64,000 nt of DNA from CAYXDO01 sp964463485 (GCA_964463485.1 CAYXDO010000015.1:1-64000), one strand, 5' to 3'. Shown: positions 37,030 through 46,722, numbered from the stretch's first letter. Notes: a model not told the origin generated them from the letters alone. A program made the numbers and translations.

Positions 37030-38157
37030 TCATTCTCGGCCTGCGAGCGAGCTCAGGACCAAATCGTACCGCGCCGAGACATGATCGAGCCCGTACGTAC
37101 TCACAGCCCGCTGGCGCGCGGCGAGGCCCAGGCGACGACGTAGTCCTTCATCCTTCGAGAGCGCCCGGAGGACGGTTCCGAGCTCGGAGACTTCTGGGGT
37201 GACGACGAGGCCCGTCGAGTCATGATCGATCAAGCTGGCGATCCCCGGTGCGTCAGCTCCCACGCAGGCACAGCCACAAGCCATCGCCTCAATCAGGGCC
37301 TTGGAGTTCCCTTCTCGCTTGGACAAAATGACAAAGACTCGGGCCGCGTTGAGCAGCTCGGGGAGCGACTGGTTCTCGACGCGAGCGATGAACTCGACCG
37401 GCACGCCGCGCGCACGTGCGAGGGCGCGGAGGCGCGTCTCGGCCTCGCCGGTGCCTACGATGGCCGCGCAGAGCCCGGTCCCGGCCAAGGCTTCGATCAA
37501 CAAATCGTGACGTTTGTGATCGTCGAGTCTACCCACCGACACCACGTCATGGCGCGGCAAGGCGGGGCGCGGCCGAAACAAGTCGGTGTCGACGAAATTG
37601 GGCACGACGTGGATGATACGCGGTCCGAGACCGTAGCGGACTCTCGCGAACTCAGCCAACTCCGCGGTGGGCAGAATACACTCGGCAGCGGCCCGATGGA
37701 CGAACCGCTCTTCGAGGATGATTCGCTTCGCTCGCAGTGAGTCATCATTGCGAAGGGTGAACGCGTCGCCGAGCAGGTTGCCCGAGCGGGCCACGAGCGG
37801 AGCTCCCCAGATCTTGGCGGCGATCACGGCTGGGAGGCCGCCGTGGGCTTGGTTCGTCATGATCACATGGGGGCGTTCGGAGGGTCTCGGAGGCTTGAGC
37901 CACGGGATGAGGAGGCCGTAGGCCGTAGACCAAGCTTTTGGGAGCACGAACGGCCATTGGGGTACGATGAGTCCCTCGAAACCGCCCGCGGGGACATAGG
38001 GAAGGCGGTCGAAGGTGTAGATCGCCACGCGCCAACCTCGCTCGCCGAGCGCGCGGTAAAGGGCGAGCTCACGGGAGAGGGAACCCACGCGTTCCCAGGT
38101 GCGCAGGCCGCGGCCGGTGGTCAGAAACACGGCGAGCCGCTTTTCCCTCGGGCGCAC
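37030..38157 (-). CDS. Glycosyltransferase family 4-like
   Basis: 375 residues, GTG start at 38157, GT-B fold. The donor-site motifs VVSVGRLDDHKRHDLLIEAL, FIARVENQSLPELLNAARVF and SKREGNSKALIEAMACGCAC (the last with the E-x7-E type pattern) place it in GT4. It would add a sugar from a nucleotide-sugar donor during surface-glycan assembly on the cytoplasmic side. It forms an operon with the GT2 gene 16 bp upstream on the same strand. Confidence 0.92.
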   Translation of the reverse strand: MRPREKRLAVFLTTGRGLRTWERVGSLSRELALYRALGERGWRVAIYTFDRLPYVPAGGFEGLIVPQWPFVLPKAWSTAYGLLIPWLKPPRPSERPHVIMTNQAHGGLPAVIAAKIWGAPLVARSGNLLGDAFTLRNDDSLRAKRIILEERFVHRAAAECILPTAELAEFARVRYGLGPRIIHVVPNFVDTDLFRPRPALPRHDVVSVGRLDDHKRHDLLIEALAGTGLCAAIVGTGEAETRLRALARARGVPVEFIARVENQSLPELLNAARVFVILSKREGNSKALIEAMACGCACVGADAPGIASLIDHDSTGLVVTPEVSELGTVLRALSKDEGLRRRLGLAARQRAVSTYGLDHVSARYDLVLSSLAGRE

Positions 38158-38173
38158 TTTCGACTCTTCTCTG

Positions 38174-39025
38174 CTACCGACGTCTCGCGGAGAAATAGCC
38201 CCACACCGCGCCGGTCGCGGTGGCGGCGGCGAGGGCGAGGTGACCGATCGCGAGGCTGGGCTCCATGGAGGCCGAGTTGGTCTGTGACGCGAGCCCGACT
38301 CTATCGATCCCTCTCGCGGTCAGCGAGCGGAGCGACGTACCGTGCAGCGCGACCGAGCGGCCGCAGCCGTATCCAACACCAATGGCCTTCTCCAAAAGCT
38401 GCCTTGGAGAACGGCGAGACGGGTGCTCCACCACGACGTCGTCCCGGTAGGCGATCGCAAAACCGAAGCTCGCGGCCCGCCGACCGATTTCTGCGTCTTC
38501 TTCGTACTTGCTGAGTCGCTCGTCGAAGCCACCCGCACTCGTGAGGACTTCCCTCCGCACGAACAAATTTGCCGTTGCTCCGAATCCTTCGCGCACATAT
38601 CTTTCTTGCCGAAGGAAACGCGAGCGGTCGAGGCGCTCGGTGTACGTGGGTGGGTCGCCGGTCGAAATGACGATCCGACCGGCAACGCGCGGAGAGTCAG
38701 CCACTGCTGCGACCCCTCGTTCCAGCCAGTCAGGGCGAGGCCGGCAATCAGCGTCCGTGAATGCGACAATTTGACCCGTCGAGCTCGTCCAGCCCGTGTT
38801 TCTAGCTGCGGCGACATTTCCGCCCCCAACTCTTCGAATGACTCGGAAAGGACGAGATGCGCGATCGAAGAGCTCTTCGGGATGGTCTTCAGACCCATCG
38901 TCGACGACGATCACTTCGAAGTCGTCGCGCGGAAGCGTTTGGGTCTCGAGAGCTCCGATCAGATCCGGGAGGAGTGCTCGACCATTTCTAACGGGGACGA
39001 CGACGGAGATCCTCGCAGCCTTCAT
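38174..39025 (-). CDS. Glycosyltransferase family 2
   Basis: 283 residues, ATG at 39025. Typical GT-A start ISVVVPVRNGRALLPDLIGA, then VIVVDDGSED, AARNTGW and the DxD-like FTDADCRPRPDWL. A short hydrophobic segment (AIGHLALAAATATGAVWGYF) near the C-terminus could be a membrane anchor. First gene of a two-gene minus-strand operon with the GT4, divergent from the oxidoreductase/NeuB-like operon. Confidence 0.92.
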   Translation of the reverse strand: MKAARISVVVPVRNGRALLPDLIGALETQTLPRDDFEVIVVDDGSEDHPEELFDRASRPFRVIRRVGGGNVAAARNTGWTSSTGQIVAFTDADCRPRPDWLERGVAAVADSPRVAGRIVISTGDPPTYTERLDRSRFLRQERYVREGFGATANLFVRREVLTSAGGFDERLSKYEEDAEIGRRAASFGFAIAYRDDVVVEHPSRRSPRQLLEKAIGVGYGCGRSVALHGTSLRSLTARGIDRVGLASQTNSASMEPSLAIGHLALAAATATGAVWGYFSARRR

Positions 39026-39177
39026 GTCACCTACTCTCGAACGGTCCTACTCGAGGAGCCGTGGACGTCCAGTCCTAACAGAAGTCGCTGGTGTTGGGCG
39101 AGAGGGGCTCGCTAGGAGTCGCGAAGCCCAGGCCGGCGACCGTTCCTTCGCCGGGTCAGCCATGCTACTCTTTCGCG

Positions 39178-40221
39178 GTGCAGGTTCTCATCTACGGGGC
39201 CGGGTCGATAGGCAATCACCTCGCCTTCGCATGCAGAGAGAGGGACTGGGAAGTCACCGTCGTCGATGTGGACAGTGCCGCCCTGGAGAGGATGCGGAGC
39301 GAAATCTATCCCAAGAGGTACGGCGCGTGGGACCCTGCGATCCGCCTGCAGCTCGGGGAGGAGGCCGCGGGGGCGGACTTGGTCATCGTCGGGACTCCGC
39401 CCGATTCCCACCTCGAATTGGCCGAACGCGCTTTGCGCCTGCGGCCTAGAATCGTGCTCATCGAGAAGCCGTTGTCGGTTCCGTTTTCCGACTTCAGCGT
39501 GGTCGAGCGGCTCGCGCGGGAAACGGGCACTCGCGTTCTGGTAGGTTACAATCATCTCCTTTGCCGGAATACGAGACACGTCGAGCAGTTGCTTGCCGAG
39601 GGTGCGATTGGAGCGCCTATCACGATTCGGGTGAGCTGGGTCGAGTCGTGGGTCGGAATCCTGAGGGCCCACCCATGGCTCGCTGGCCCCGAGGCTTCCT
39701 ACTTGGGAAACTGGGAGCGGGGAGGCGGCTCGCTCTGCGAGCACTCCCACGGGTTGAACCTCTTTCAACATTTTGCGCGAACTCTTGGGTTTGGCGAAGT
39801 CGAGCTCGTGAGTGCGTCTTTCGACTTCGTCGAGCAGCCGGGTTCTTCGTACGATCGGATCGCGCAGCTTCATCTCAGGACCGAAGGCGGGTTGACCGGG
39901 CTCGTCACTCAGGACGTGGTTCAAGATCCGCCGGAGAAGAGACTTACGATCGTCGGTGCGGACGGTGTGCTGAGTTGGTACGGCGCGCGTCCCGACTCGA
40001 CCGACGGGGTCGTGCTCGAGTCTCGAGGCCGCCGGGAGGAGCGGACTTTCGTCCGATCGCGCCCGGACGACTTTCGCGGGGAGATCTCACATGTGGCTGA
40101 CGTCCTAGCGGACCGTGAGCTCGAATCGCCGCTCTCGTTGGAGCACGGTATTCGGACCATGAAGGTCATCGACGGAGCGTTCCGAAGCGCGCGCGAGCGC
40201 CGCTCGGAGGGGCTTCGATGA
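39178..40221 (+). CDS. Gfo/Idh/MocA-family oxidoreductase
   Basis: 347 residues from a GTG at 39178 (MQVLIYGAGSIGNHLAFACR). The Rossmann motif GAGSIG and the EKPLS motif (IEKPLSVPFSDF) mark the family, which oxidises or reduces sugar or sugar-nucleotide carbons with NAD(P). The stop overlaps the start of the NeuB-like gene by 4 bp, tying it to the same sugar pathway. Predicted to modify the precursor of the activated sugar (inference). Confidence 0.9.
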   Translation: MQVLIYGAGSIGNHLAFACRERDWEVTVVDVDSAALERMRSEIYPKRYGAWDPAIRLQLGEEAAGADLVIVGTPPDSHLELAERALRLRPRIVLIEKPLSVPFSDFSVVERLARETGTRVLVGYNHLLCRNTRHVEQLLAEGAIGAPITIRVSWVESWVGILRAHPWLAGPEASYLGNWERGGGSLCEHSHGLNLFQHFARTLGFGEVELVSASFDFVEQPGSSYDRIAQLHLRTEGGLTGLVTQDVVQDPPEKRLTIVGADGVLSWYGARPDSTDGVVLESRGRREERTFVRSRPDDFRGEISHVADVLADRELESPLSLEHGIRTMKVIDGAFRSARERRSEGLR

Positions 40222-41750
40222 CACGCTTCGCTTTCGACCCGCTCTTCGTTTTCGACTTGGCGAACAACCATCAAGGAAGCCTGGACCACGGGCTGAGGAT
40301 CGTGTCCGCCATTGGCGAGGTGGTGCGAGGCGAAGGGGTTCGGGCAGCGCTCAAGGTTCAACTCCGCCACCTCGAGAGCTTCATTCACCCGGCAGCTCGG
40401 GGCTCGAAGGAGAACCGCCACGTCGAGCGGTTTTTGAGCACGGCGCTCTCTGGCGAGGATTTCGGAAGACTCATCGCTGCGGTCAGGACTGCCGGTCTGA
40501 TTCCGATGGCGACTCCGTTCGACGAGAAGTCGGTGGACTCGTTGGAAGAGCTCGGTGTCGAGGTCGTCAAGATCGGAAGTTGCTCGGCGACGGACTGGCC
40601 GTTGATTCGCCGGGTCTGCGCCTCAGGCCGGCCGGTCATCGCCTCGACTGGCGGCATGTCGCTGATCGACATTGACCGGCTCGTGGCGACGTTCACAACG
40701 CACGACGTGGAGTTCGCGCTCATGCACTGTGTTTCGATTTATCCGACTCCTGACGACGCGTTGAGGTTGAATCAGATCGACGTCCTTCGGGCTCGCTATC
40801 CTTGGATCACGGTGGGCTTTTCGACGCACGAGACGCCGACGAATCTCACCGCCGTTCAGCTTGCGTATGCGAAAGGTGCCCGGATTTTCGAGCGGCACGT
40901 CGGCCTGCCCGCCGCGGGCATCGTGCTCAACGCCTACTCGTCGACGCCCGAACAAGTCCGCGACTGGATTCGCGCGCACGAGCACGCGCGAGCGATGTGT
41001 GGAGGTACGAGGCGAGCGCCCTCACCCCTCGGCGAGCTGGAGTCGCTTCGCTCCTTGATGCGAGGTGTGTTCGCGAGCAGACCCATCGCTCGCGGCCAAA
41101 CGATCGCGCGAGACGACGTGTTCTTCGCGATGCCCCTCACGGCTGGACAGCTGAGTTGTTCTCAGTGGACCGAGGGACTGACCGCCGATGGCGATTATGA
41201 ACAGCTTGCGCCGCTGTCGTTGAAGCTCGCGGAGCGCGAGAAGACGCGAGAACAACTCGTCTCCGAGATTCTGCTGCAGGTGAAGGGAGCGCTGAGTAGC
41301 GCGCGCATTGCCGTCAATCGCGACGCGAGCTTCGAGATCTCGCACCACTATGGGCTCCAACGTTTTCGAGAGTTTGGAGCAGTGATCGTCACTTGCGTGA
41401 ACCGGCAGTATTGCAAGAAGCTGCTCGTGCTGCTGCCTCGGCAGAAGCATCCCTATCACATGCATCGAACCAAGGAGGAGACGTTCCAGCTCCTCGCAGG
41501 AGATCTCGAGCTCGAGCGCGACGGGACACCCATCACCCTTCGACCAGGTGACACGGCGCTCGTGGGTCCCGGCGTCTGGCACAAGTTTCACACCCTTGGG
41601 GGCGCGGTGATCGAGGAGATCTCCACGACGGACTCACCCAACGACTCGGTGTACGAAGACTGGCGAATCAACTCGCTCGCGCCGGCCGAACGCAAGACGT
41701 CCGTGCGCGGTATCGAAACGAATCTCGAACAGCCCGAGCTTTCCGAGTAG
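40218..41750 (+). CDS. NeuB-like sugar-acid synthase fused to a cupin
   Basis: 510 residues. A NeuB-type TIM barrel (about 1-260: FDLANNHQGSLDHGL, KVQLRHLESF, FDEKSVDSLEELGVEVVKIG, STGGMSLIDID, FSTHET) would condense PEP with an aldose. A SAF/antifreeze-like domain follows (about 275-340: RSLMRGVFASRPIARGQTI). A C-terminal cupin (about 390-485) has the metal-type pattern HPYHMHRTKEETFQLLAGD and PGDTALVGPGVWHKFH. The motif around the first barrel strand differs from classic NeuB (EIGxNHNG), so the substrate may not be a typical N-acetylmannosamine. ATGA overlap with the preceding gene. Confidence 0.88.
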   Translation: MTRFAFDPLFVFDLANNHQGSLDHGLRIVSAIGEVVRGEGVRAALKVQLRHLESFIHPAARGSKENRHVERFLSTALSGEDFGRLIAAVRTAGLIPMATPFDEKSVDSLEELGVEVVKIGSCSATDWPLIRRVCASGRPVIASTGGMSLIDIDRLVATFTTHDVEFALMHCVSIYPTPDDALRLNQIDVLRARYPWITVGFSTHETPTNLTAVQLAYAKGARIFERHVGLPAAGIVLNAYSSTPEQVRDWIRAHEHARAMCGGTRRAPSPLGELESLRSLMRGVFASRPIARGQTIARDDVFFAMPLTAGQLSCSQWTEGLTADGDYEQLAPLSLKLAEREKTREQLVSEILLQVKGALSSARIAVNRDASFEISHHYGLQRFREFGAVIVTCVNRQYCKKLLVLLPRQKHPYHMHRTKEETFQLLAGDLELERDGTPITLRPGDTALVGPGVWHKFHTLGGAVIEEISTTDSPNDSVYEDWRINSLAPAERKTSVRGIETNLEQPELSE

Positions 41751-41753
41751 ATC

Positions 41754-42464
41754 GTGTTCTCTAGCAAGCGAACGTTGGTCGTAGTCCCGGCGAGGGGTGG
41801 GAGCCAAGGGATCCCGCTCAAGAACCTCAAGATCGTCGGCGGGCGGTCACTTTTGGCACGAACCGGCGAGGTCGTTTCGCAGCTCGATTTCGTCGATCGC
41901 GCGGTCTGCTCGACGGATCATCCGCGCATCGCCGAGGAAGCTCGCGCGGTCGGTCTCGAGACTCCGTTCGTGAGGCCACAGACTCTCTCGGGGCCGCTCG
42001 TCTCAGACGCCGAAGTGCTCGAGCACGCGCTACGCGAGGTCGAGCGGCAGGAGGGCGCCGAGTACGATCTGGTGGTCATGCTGCAGCCGACGTCGCCCTT
42101 GCGTCGCGCCGAAGACGTGACGGGCACGGTGAAGATGCTGGTCGAAGGCGGCTACGACGCGGTGTGGACGGTGAGTCTGACCGATCCAAAGCACCACCCC
42201 CTCAAGCAGCTCATCATCGAAGGTGACGCCCTCGATTATTATGATGCGGAGGGAGCCCAGATCATCGCACGCCAACAACTCACTCCTGTATACCATCGGA
42301 ATGGAGTTGCCTACGCCATCTCGCGTGGCTGCTTGCTCGAACGGCGAAGCATCAAGGGGTCGAGAACCGGCGCGATGATCGTCGAAGCTCCCGCGATCAG
42401 CATCGACACCGAGAGTGACTGCGACTTTGCGGAGTGGATCCTCTCTCGGAGGAGCTCCCGTTGA
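41754..42464 (+). CDS. Cytidylyltransferase of the CMP-sialic-acid-synthetase type
   Basis: 236 residues from a GTG 3 bp after the NeuB-like stop. Family motifs are VVVPARGGSQGIPLKNLKIV (nucleotide site), SDAEVLEHAL, LQPTSPLRRAEDV and the C-terminal IDTESDCDFAEWIL. It should transfer CMP from CTP to the sugar acid made by the neighbour. NeuC-type epimerase genes are absent from the window. Confidence 0.92.
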   Translation: MFSSKRTLVVVPARGGSQGIPLKNLKIVGGRSLLARTGEVVSQLDFVDRAVCSTDHPRIAEEARAVGLETPFVRPQTLSGPLVSDAEVLEHALREVERQEGAEYDLVVMLQPTSPLRRAEDVTGTVKMLVEGGYDAVWTVSLTDPKHHPLKQLIIEGDALDYYDAEGAQIIARQQLTPVYHRNGVAYAISRGCLLERRSIKGSRTGAMIVEAPAISIDTESDCDFAEWILSRRSSR

Positions 42465-43801
42465 TTCCGGAGATGGCGCGCCGAAAGGCCGAGAGCGCCA
42501 AGCGCCGGGTGGGTGAGCGCGCGCTCGGCGTGGCTGCCAGGGCTCGTCGGGCCAGGGAGACCGCGTTGCTCCTGAGGGCCTTGATTCGACCCATCACACC
42601 TCGGCGCGGGTCGAACGCGATCAGGATCCTCGTGCTGCCGGCAAATGGGTTTCTGGAGGACATGCTGGAGGTCGCGGCGAGCGACCCTCGGATCGAGCTC
42701 CATGCGCTCTCGCGGACCGCGGTGAAGGCCGTTGCTTCAGCCTTTCTCTCTCCTCGGGTCAATGACTTCACGTATGGGTCTCCGGACGCGGCCGATCGGC
42801 AGGGTATGCGGGCGTATCGCGAGTTTCTCGTCGAGGTGCTCCTTCGAATGCCTTCGGAGTTGAGGTTCCATGCAGTGGCGAGCGGCAATTTTGCCTACTA
42901 TGCGGAGCAGGAGCTCGCCGCAGCGTTCGAGGCCTGTGGAGTTCCGTTCGTCGTGCTTTTGAAGGAGTGTCTCAACACCCCCGGTCTCGAGCGGTTTTGG
43001 GAGAGAGTCTATCGTGAGTGGCGCCGACCGTTTGGCGGCCGAAAAATCCTCGTGTACAACGAAGGGACTCGGGGGTTGCTCTTGCGCTCGGGTGTTGCGC
43101 CGAGCGAGCGCATCTCGGTGGTAGGGATGCCGCGGCTCGATCGCCAACATCGGGACCGGTCGGGAGGGATGTCCGCCGCACAACTCTTGTTCCTCGTCTT
43201 TGGGCCTCGAACAGGGTTGCCGGACATTCCTTCGAGCCGGCGGGACCTCCCCTCAGAGCTCAGGTACACGGGATGGCGAGACCTCGCGAGGGAGTGCCAT
43301 CGCGCGGTGCTCGACGTCGCGGTCGAAGCGCCCGAGTCGAGGATCATCGTCAAGGCCAAGGAAGTCTTGGCCCACCAAAGGGAGGTGGAGGAACACTACC
43401 AGGGTCGTCGCGAGCTTCCGCCGAACGTCGAGGTGATCTCGGTGGGCGAGGTGTTCGAGCCCTTGAGGCGCAGCAGGATCGTGGTGGGTTTCAAATCGAC
43501 GGCTTTGCTGGAGGCGATGGCGGCCGGCAAGGCGGTCATGGTGCCTCGCTTCGCGGAAGCGAGCGACCCGGCCTTGGCGGACTTCCTGTTGGATTTGGGA
43601 GAGTATGTCGAGTATCCGGAGTCAGCGAGCGCGTTCCGAGCTTCGATGCTACAGCACTTACGCGGGCAGCGGACGGCGCCGGGCGCTGCCGAATGGGCCG
43701 CGCTGGCAAGGCCGGTGTTGGAGCGATGGCTCGGCAACGCCGACGGTCGCTCGGCGGAGCGAGCTCGGGCCGAGCTCTTGGAGCTGAGTCGTGTCGCATA
43801 G
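42461..43801 (+). CDS. GT-B-like surface-carbohydrate biosynthesis protein
   Basis: 446 residues from a TTG at 42461 that overlaps the previous stop (TTGA), with gaggag at an ideal distance upstream; the ATG at 42473 is the conservative alternative. The C-terminal half has a GT-B/glycerophosphotransferase-like pattern (VGMPRLDR, IIVKAKEVLAHQREVEEHY, RRSRIVVGFKSTALLEAMAA, GKAVMVPRFAEA). It lies within the sugar-activation operon and may transfer the CMP-activated or another residue. The family assignment is at fold level only. Confidence 0.72.
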   Translation: MIPEMARRKAESAKRRVGERALGVAARARRARETALLLRALIRPITPRRGSNAIRILVLPANGFLEDMLEVAASDPRIELHALSRTAVKAVASAFLSPRVNDFTYGSPDAADRQGMRAYREFLVEVLLRMPSELRFHAVASGNFAYYAEQELAAAFEACGVPFVVLLKECLNTPGLERFWERVYREWRRPFGGRKILVYNEGTRGLLLRSGVAPSERISVVGMPRLDRQHRDRSGGMSAAQLLFLVFGPRTGLPDIPSSRRDLPSELRYTGWRDLARECHRAVLDVAVEAPESRIIVKAKEVLAHQREVEEHYQGRRELPPNVEVISVGEVFEPLRRSRIVVGFKSTALLEAMAAGKAVMVPRFAEASDPALADFLLDLGEYVEYPESASAFRASMLQHLRGQRTAPGAAEWAALARPVLERWLGNADGRSAERARAELLELSRVA

Positions 43802-44663
43802 TGTCTCGGTCGTGGTTCCGACCGCGAACAGACGACCGCACGAAATTCTCCGAGCCGTCGACAGCGTGTTGTCGCAGTCTTCGGGCCGAGCGCTCTCGGG
43901 CGTCGAGCTCATCGTCGCGAACAACTCGTCCGGGCGGCTCAACCGCGCCATCGAGGTGCTCGCAGAGTCCGGCGCGCTGCAGGTCGTGGACGCCTCACGG
44001 GTGACCGGTGTCAGTCACGCTCGAAACGCGGGCGCTCGTCTGGCGCGACACGAAGTCCTCGCATTCTTGGATGACGATGACTGGTGGTCCCCGTCTTTCC
44101 TCTCAGACTTGCTGCTCGAGCTCGACGCACACTCCGCCGATTTGTGCTCCAGCGGGTTTTGGGTTTGGACGGAGAGAGGTAAGAAGCCCGGTCCGATGCT
44201 CGAATCACCCACGACGGCGGCGCGGTTCTTGAGTGAGAATCCGGGCATCACGGGCTCGAACTTCATCATTCGTCGGAGCGCCTTCGAGGCGCTCGGCGGC
44301 TTCGACGAGGCCCTGTTCGCGTCCAACGATGGGGACTTCATGATTCGCTTCCTGGAGTCCGGAGAGTACGCATGGCGAGTCGTGATGGCGAGGCTGGTGA
44401 ACGTAGACCGTACGCCACACGACCAGGTCTCCGTGCCCACGCCAAGACGAGTCCAGAGCATGCGGAGATTTCAGTCCATCCACGGCGCCAAGATGGGCCC
44501 GCGGGTCCAGAGAGACTTCGAGTACCGCCTGGCCGTGTGCGAGGCCGCGAGCAACCGATCCTATTGGGATTTGGTCGGGCTGATTCCCCGGCATCCTAGG
44601 TGGTCACGCCAGACACTCGGGTGGATCAAGAAGCTCGCGCTGGGCCGGCACTCGACGTTCTGA
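43791..44663 (+). CDS. Glycosyltransferase family 2
   Basis: 290 residues, GTG at 43791, overlapping the preceding gene by 11 bp. VSVVVPTANRRPHEILRAVD, a DDDD motif (AFLDDDDWWSPSFL), GITGSNFIIRRSAFEALGGF and NDGDFMIRFL are typical GT-A/GT2 features. Last gene of the plus-strand run from 39178. Its 3' end overlaps the convergent ATP-grasp gene by 38 bp. Confidence 0.92.
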   Translation: MSHSVSVVVPTANRRPHEILRAVDSVLSQSSGRALSGVELIVANNSSGRLNRAIEVLAESGALQVVDASRVTGVSHARNAGARLARHEVLAFLDDDDWWSPSFLSDLLLELDAHSADLCSSGFWVWTERGKKPGPMLESPTTAARFLSENPGITGSNFIIRRSAFEALGGFDEALFASNDGDFMIRFLESGEYAWRVVMARLVNVDRTPHDQVSVPTPRRVQSMRRFQSIHGAKMGPRVQRDFEYRLAVCEAASNRSYWDLVGLIPRHPRWSRQTLGWIKKLALGRHSTF

Positions 44664-45714
44664 GCGGATCGCGGCTCAGACGTCTGGCGACCGCGTCAGC
44701 CATCGCCCGCTCCACGTTCACCGGACCCCCGATTTCGATCCAGCGGTCGAATTCTCGCCGATAATGAAAGCGAGCCTTCAGCGCCGTCGTGAGCCCGAAA
44801 TGCACACCTTGATACTCCAACAACAATGGACGTTCTGGGCTTGGCCGACGATCGACGATGATGTCGAGCGACGCGAAGGGCAGGTCGAGCTCCTTGGCGG
44901 CCTCGAAAGCGAAGTCGAGGATCGTTGCGGGGACCGGCAAGAACTCGAGCCTGCCGCCCCCGCTCGCCCGAAAGTCGCGCCGACGATTGCGGCGGTAGAG
45001 GCCGCACGCGACGTCGTCCCACAGAAGTACTTTCCAATCCCCTTCGCTGACGATGAGCTCCTGAGCGACGAGTCGCCCAACGGTATGCCGGCGCAGCGCT
45101 CGGTCGAGCGCCCGCCTGACGAGACCGCGACCGGGAAACGATGCCGGATCGGTGAGGATTCGTCGCGCGGCCCGTCGCGCCTCGCTGGGCGTGCGCGCGA
45201 GGCTCACGCCGGAGGCCCCCCACCCAGTCGCGGTCTTCAACACGATGGGAAAGTCCGCATCAGCCAAATAGCGATCGAGGTGACCGGAAAAGCCGAAGAC
45301 TCGAGTCCGCGGGACGGGAATCTTGGAGCGCCCGAGACGGACGGCCTGGTAGACCTTGTCTTCGTGGGCGAGCATGTGCTCGAACGAAGGCAAGAGGACG
45401 ACGCCTTGTCTCTCCAGGGCTGAGAGTATCGACCTGATGAAAGCCGAGTACTCTGGACGCTGGCTCGTCGCGTACACGGCGGCGGAGGGCCGAGCTGTGG
45501 CAAGCTCGAACAACCGCGGATCATGGAGCCCTACCGAAACCGCTTCGAGCCCGTGCCCGTTCAAGCTCCCCTCGAGCTCCCGCAAGTCTAGCCCCTCGTT
45601 CGCGCCGATGCGTTGTGGCACCTGGCCTTTGAAGTCCGTGAGGATCAAGACCCGAGAGATGGGTACGGATAGGCGAGGAGAGTCCACCGCCCGACGAATA
45701 ACTCGACGCTTCAC
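44626..45714 (-). CDS. ATP-grasp ligase-like protein in glycan locus
   Basis: 362 residues from a GTG at 45714; a GTG at 45687 is almost as good. N-terminal domain RVLILTDFKGQVPQRIGANE, then ATP-grasp features: a Lys-containing strand (FPIVLKTATGWGASGVSLAR), YRRNRRRDFRASGGG and a C-terminal metal-site-like segment (FASLDIIVDRR, LLEYQGVHFG). The family joins a carboxylate to an amine or similar nucleophile using ATP, and may add an amino acid to a sugar of the glycan (inference). It is divergent from the next GT2 with only 18 bp between starts. Confidence 0.78.
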   Translation of the reverse strand: MKRRVIRRAVDSPRLSVPISRVLILTDFKGQVPQRIGANEGLDLRELEGSLNGHGLEAVSVGLHDPRLFELATARPSAAVYATSQRPEYSAFIRSILSALERQGVVLLPSFEHMLAHEDKVYQAVRLGRSKIPVPRTRVFGFSGHLDRYLADADFPIVLKTATGWGASGVSLARTPSEARRAARRILTDPASFPGRGLVRRALDRALRRHTVGRLVAQELIVSEGDWKVLLWDDVACGLYRRNRRRDFRASGGGRLEFLPVPATILDFAFEAAKELDLPFASLDIIVDRRPSPERPLLLEYQGVHFGLTTALKARFHYRREFDRWIEIGGPVNVERAMADAVARRLSRDPLRTSSAGPARAS

Positions 45715-45732
45715 CGATGAGAAGGGGGCCGC

Positions 45733-46665
45733 GTGAATCCGACGCTCTCGATTGTCGTTCCCGCGCGAAACGTCGCCCGGTGGATCGACGAAGCCGTTCG
45801 AAGCGCGCTCGGCTCGAGGCTCGCCTGCGAAGTGCTCGTGGTGGACGATGGCTCGAGTGATGATACTTGCTGCAGAGTCGAGCAGATTCGCGATTCGCGG
45901 GTGAGGGTCGTTCGGCAACGTCCGTTGGGACTCTCATCGGCTCGAAATCGAGGGATCACCGAGGCCACCGGGCAATTCATTAGCTTCTTGGACGGCGATG
46001 ACTGCGTGCTCGCGGCAGAGCTCGATCGAGCGGTGAGTCGCCTGGCGCGTACGGAAGCCTGGGTGATTTATGGAGAGACCATGATCATGGACTCTCTTGG
46101 CAGGGTCTTCGGAGCACGTCCGCCTCCCCTGTTTGCGCCCCGACCGGAGGGTGACGTGCTCCGGGCGCTCCTCGCTCGCAATTTCATCGCCAGCACGGGA
46201 GCCACCGCCATCCGGAGGATCGCGTTCGAGTCGGTGGGTCGGTATGCGCCCGAGCTCGTCCGGGCGCAGGACTGGGAGATGTGGTGCCGACTCGCAGCCA
46301 AGGGTAGGTTCCTTTACGCGGGTCCTCGGCCCATACTCCTCAGGAGAGTCAGAGTCGGAAGCGTGAGTGCGACGATCGGACTCTCCGCTGCCGAGATGCT
46401 TCGTACGATCGAGGTCGTGTTTTCGAATGCGGACGTGGTGGGCGCGATTCCGCGCGAGCGACTTCGCACGCTGGAGCGCATGCAGATAGCGTTTGCCCAC
46501 GTAGTCGCGGGAACGGAGTGCTTGAGGGCGCGGCGGTTCGATGAAGCCCGCCGCGCCCTCGCCCGCGCCCTCGCGATGGATCCGACGCGCCCAGAGGCCG
46601 GCGTGCTGCTTCTCGCGGCGCTCGCGCGCCGACTGCCCTCCTCGCTGGAACGCAGACTCAAGTAG
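45733..46665 (+). CDS. Glycosyltransferase family 2 with C-terminal TPR-like helices
   Basis: 310 residues, GTG at 45733. N-terminal GT-A domain: LSIVVPARNVARWIDEAVRS, LVVDDGSSDDT, SSARNRGI and the acid motif FLDGDDCVLAAELDRA. The last 50 residues form a TPR-like pair (ECLRARRFDEARRALARALA, MDPTRPEA). Such GT2 proteins usually act in O-antigen or capsule chain building. It heads the next plus-strand operon. Confidence 0.9.
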   Translation: MNPTLSIVVPARNVARWIDEAVRSALGSRLACEVLVVDDGSSDDTCCRVEQIRDSRVRVVRQRPLGLSSARNRGITEATGQFISFLDGDDCVLAAELDRAVSRLARTEAWVIYGETMIMDSLGRVFGARPPPLFAPRPEGDVLRALLARNFIASTGATAIRRIAFESVGRYAPELVRAQDWEMWCRLAAKGRFLYAGPRPILLRRVRVGSVSATIGLSAAEMLRTIEVVFSNADVVGAIPRERLRTLERMQIAFAHVVAGTECLRARRFDEARRALARALAMDPTRPEAGVLLLAALARRLPSSLERRLK

Positions 46666-46722
46666 TCGCAGCGGCTTCTCCTTGCACCGCAGCTGCCTCT
46701 CGGGTGATCGTCCTCGCTGCTG

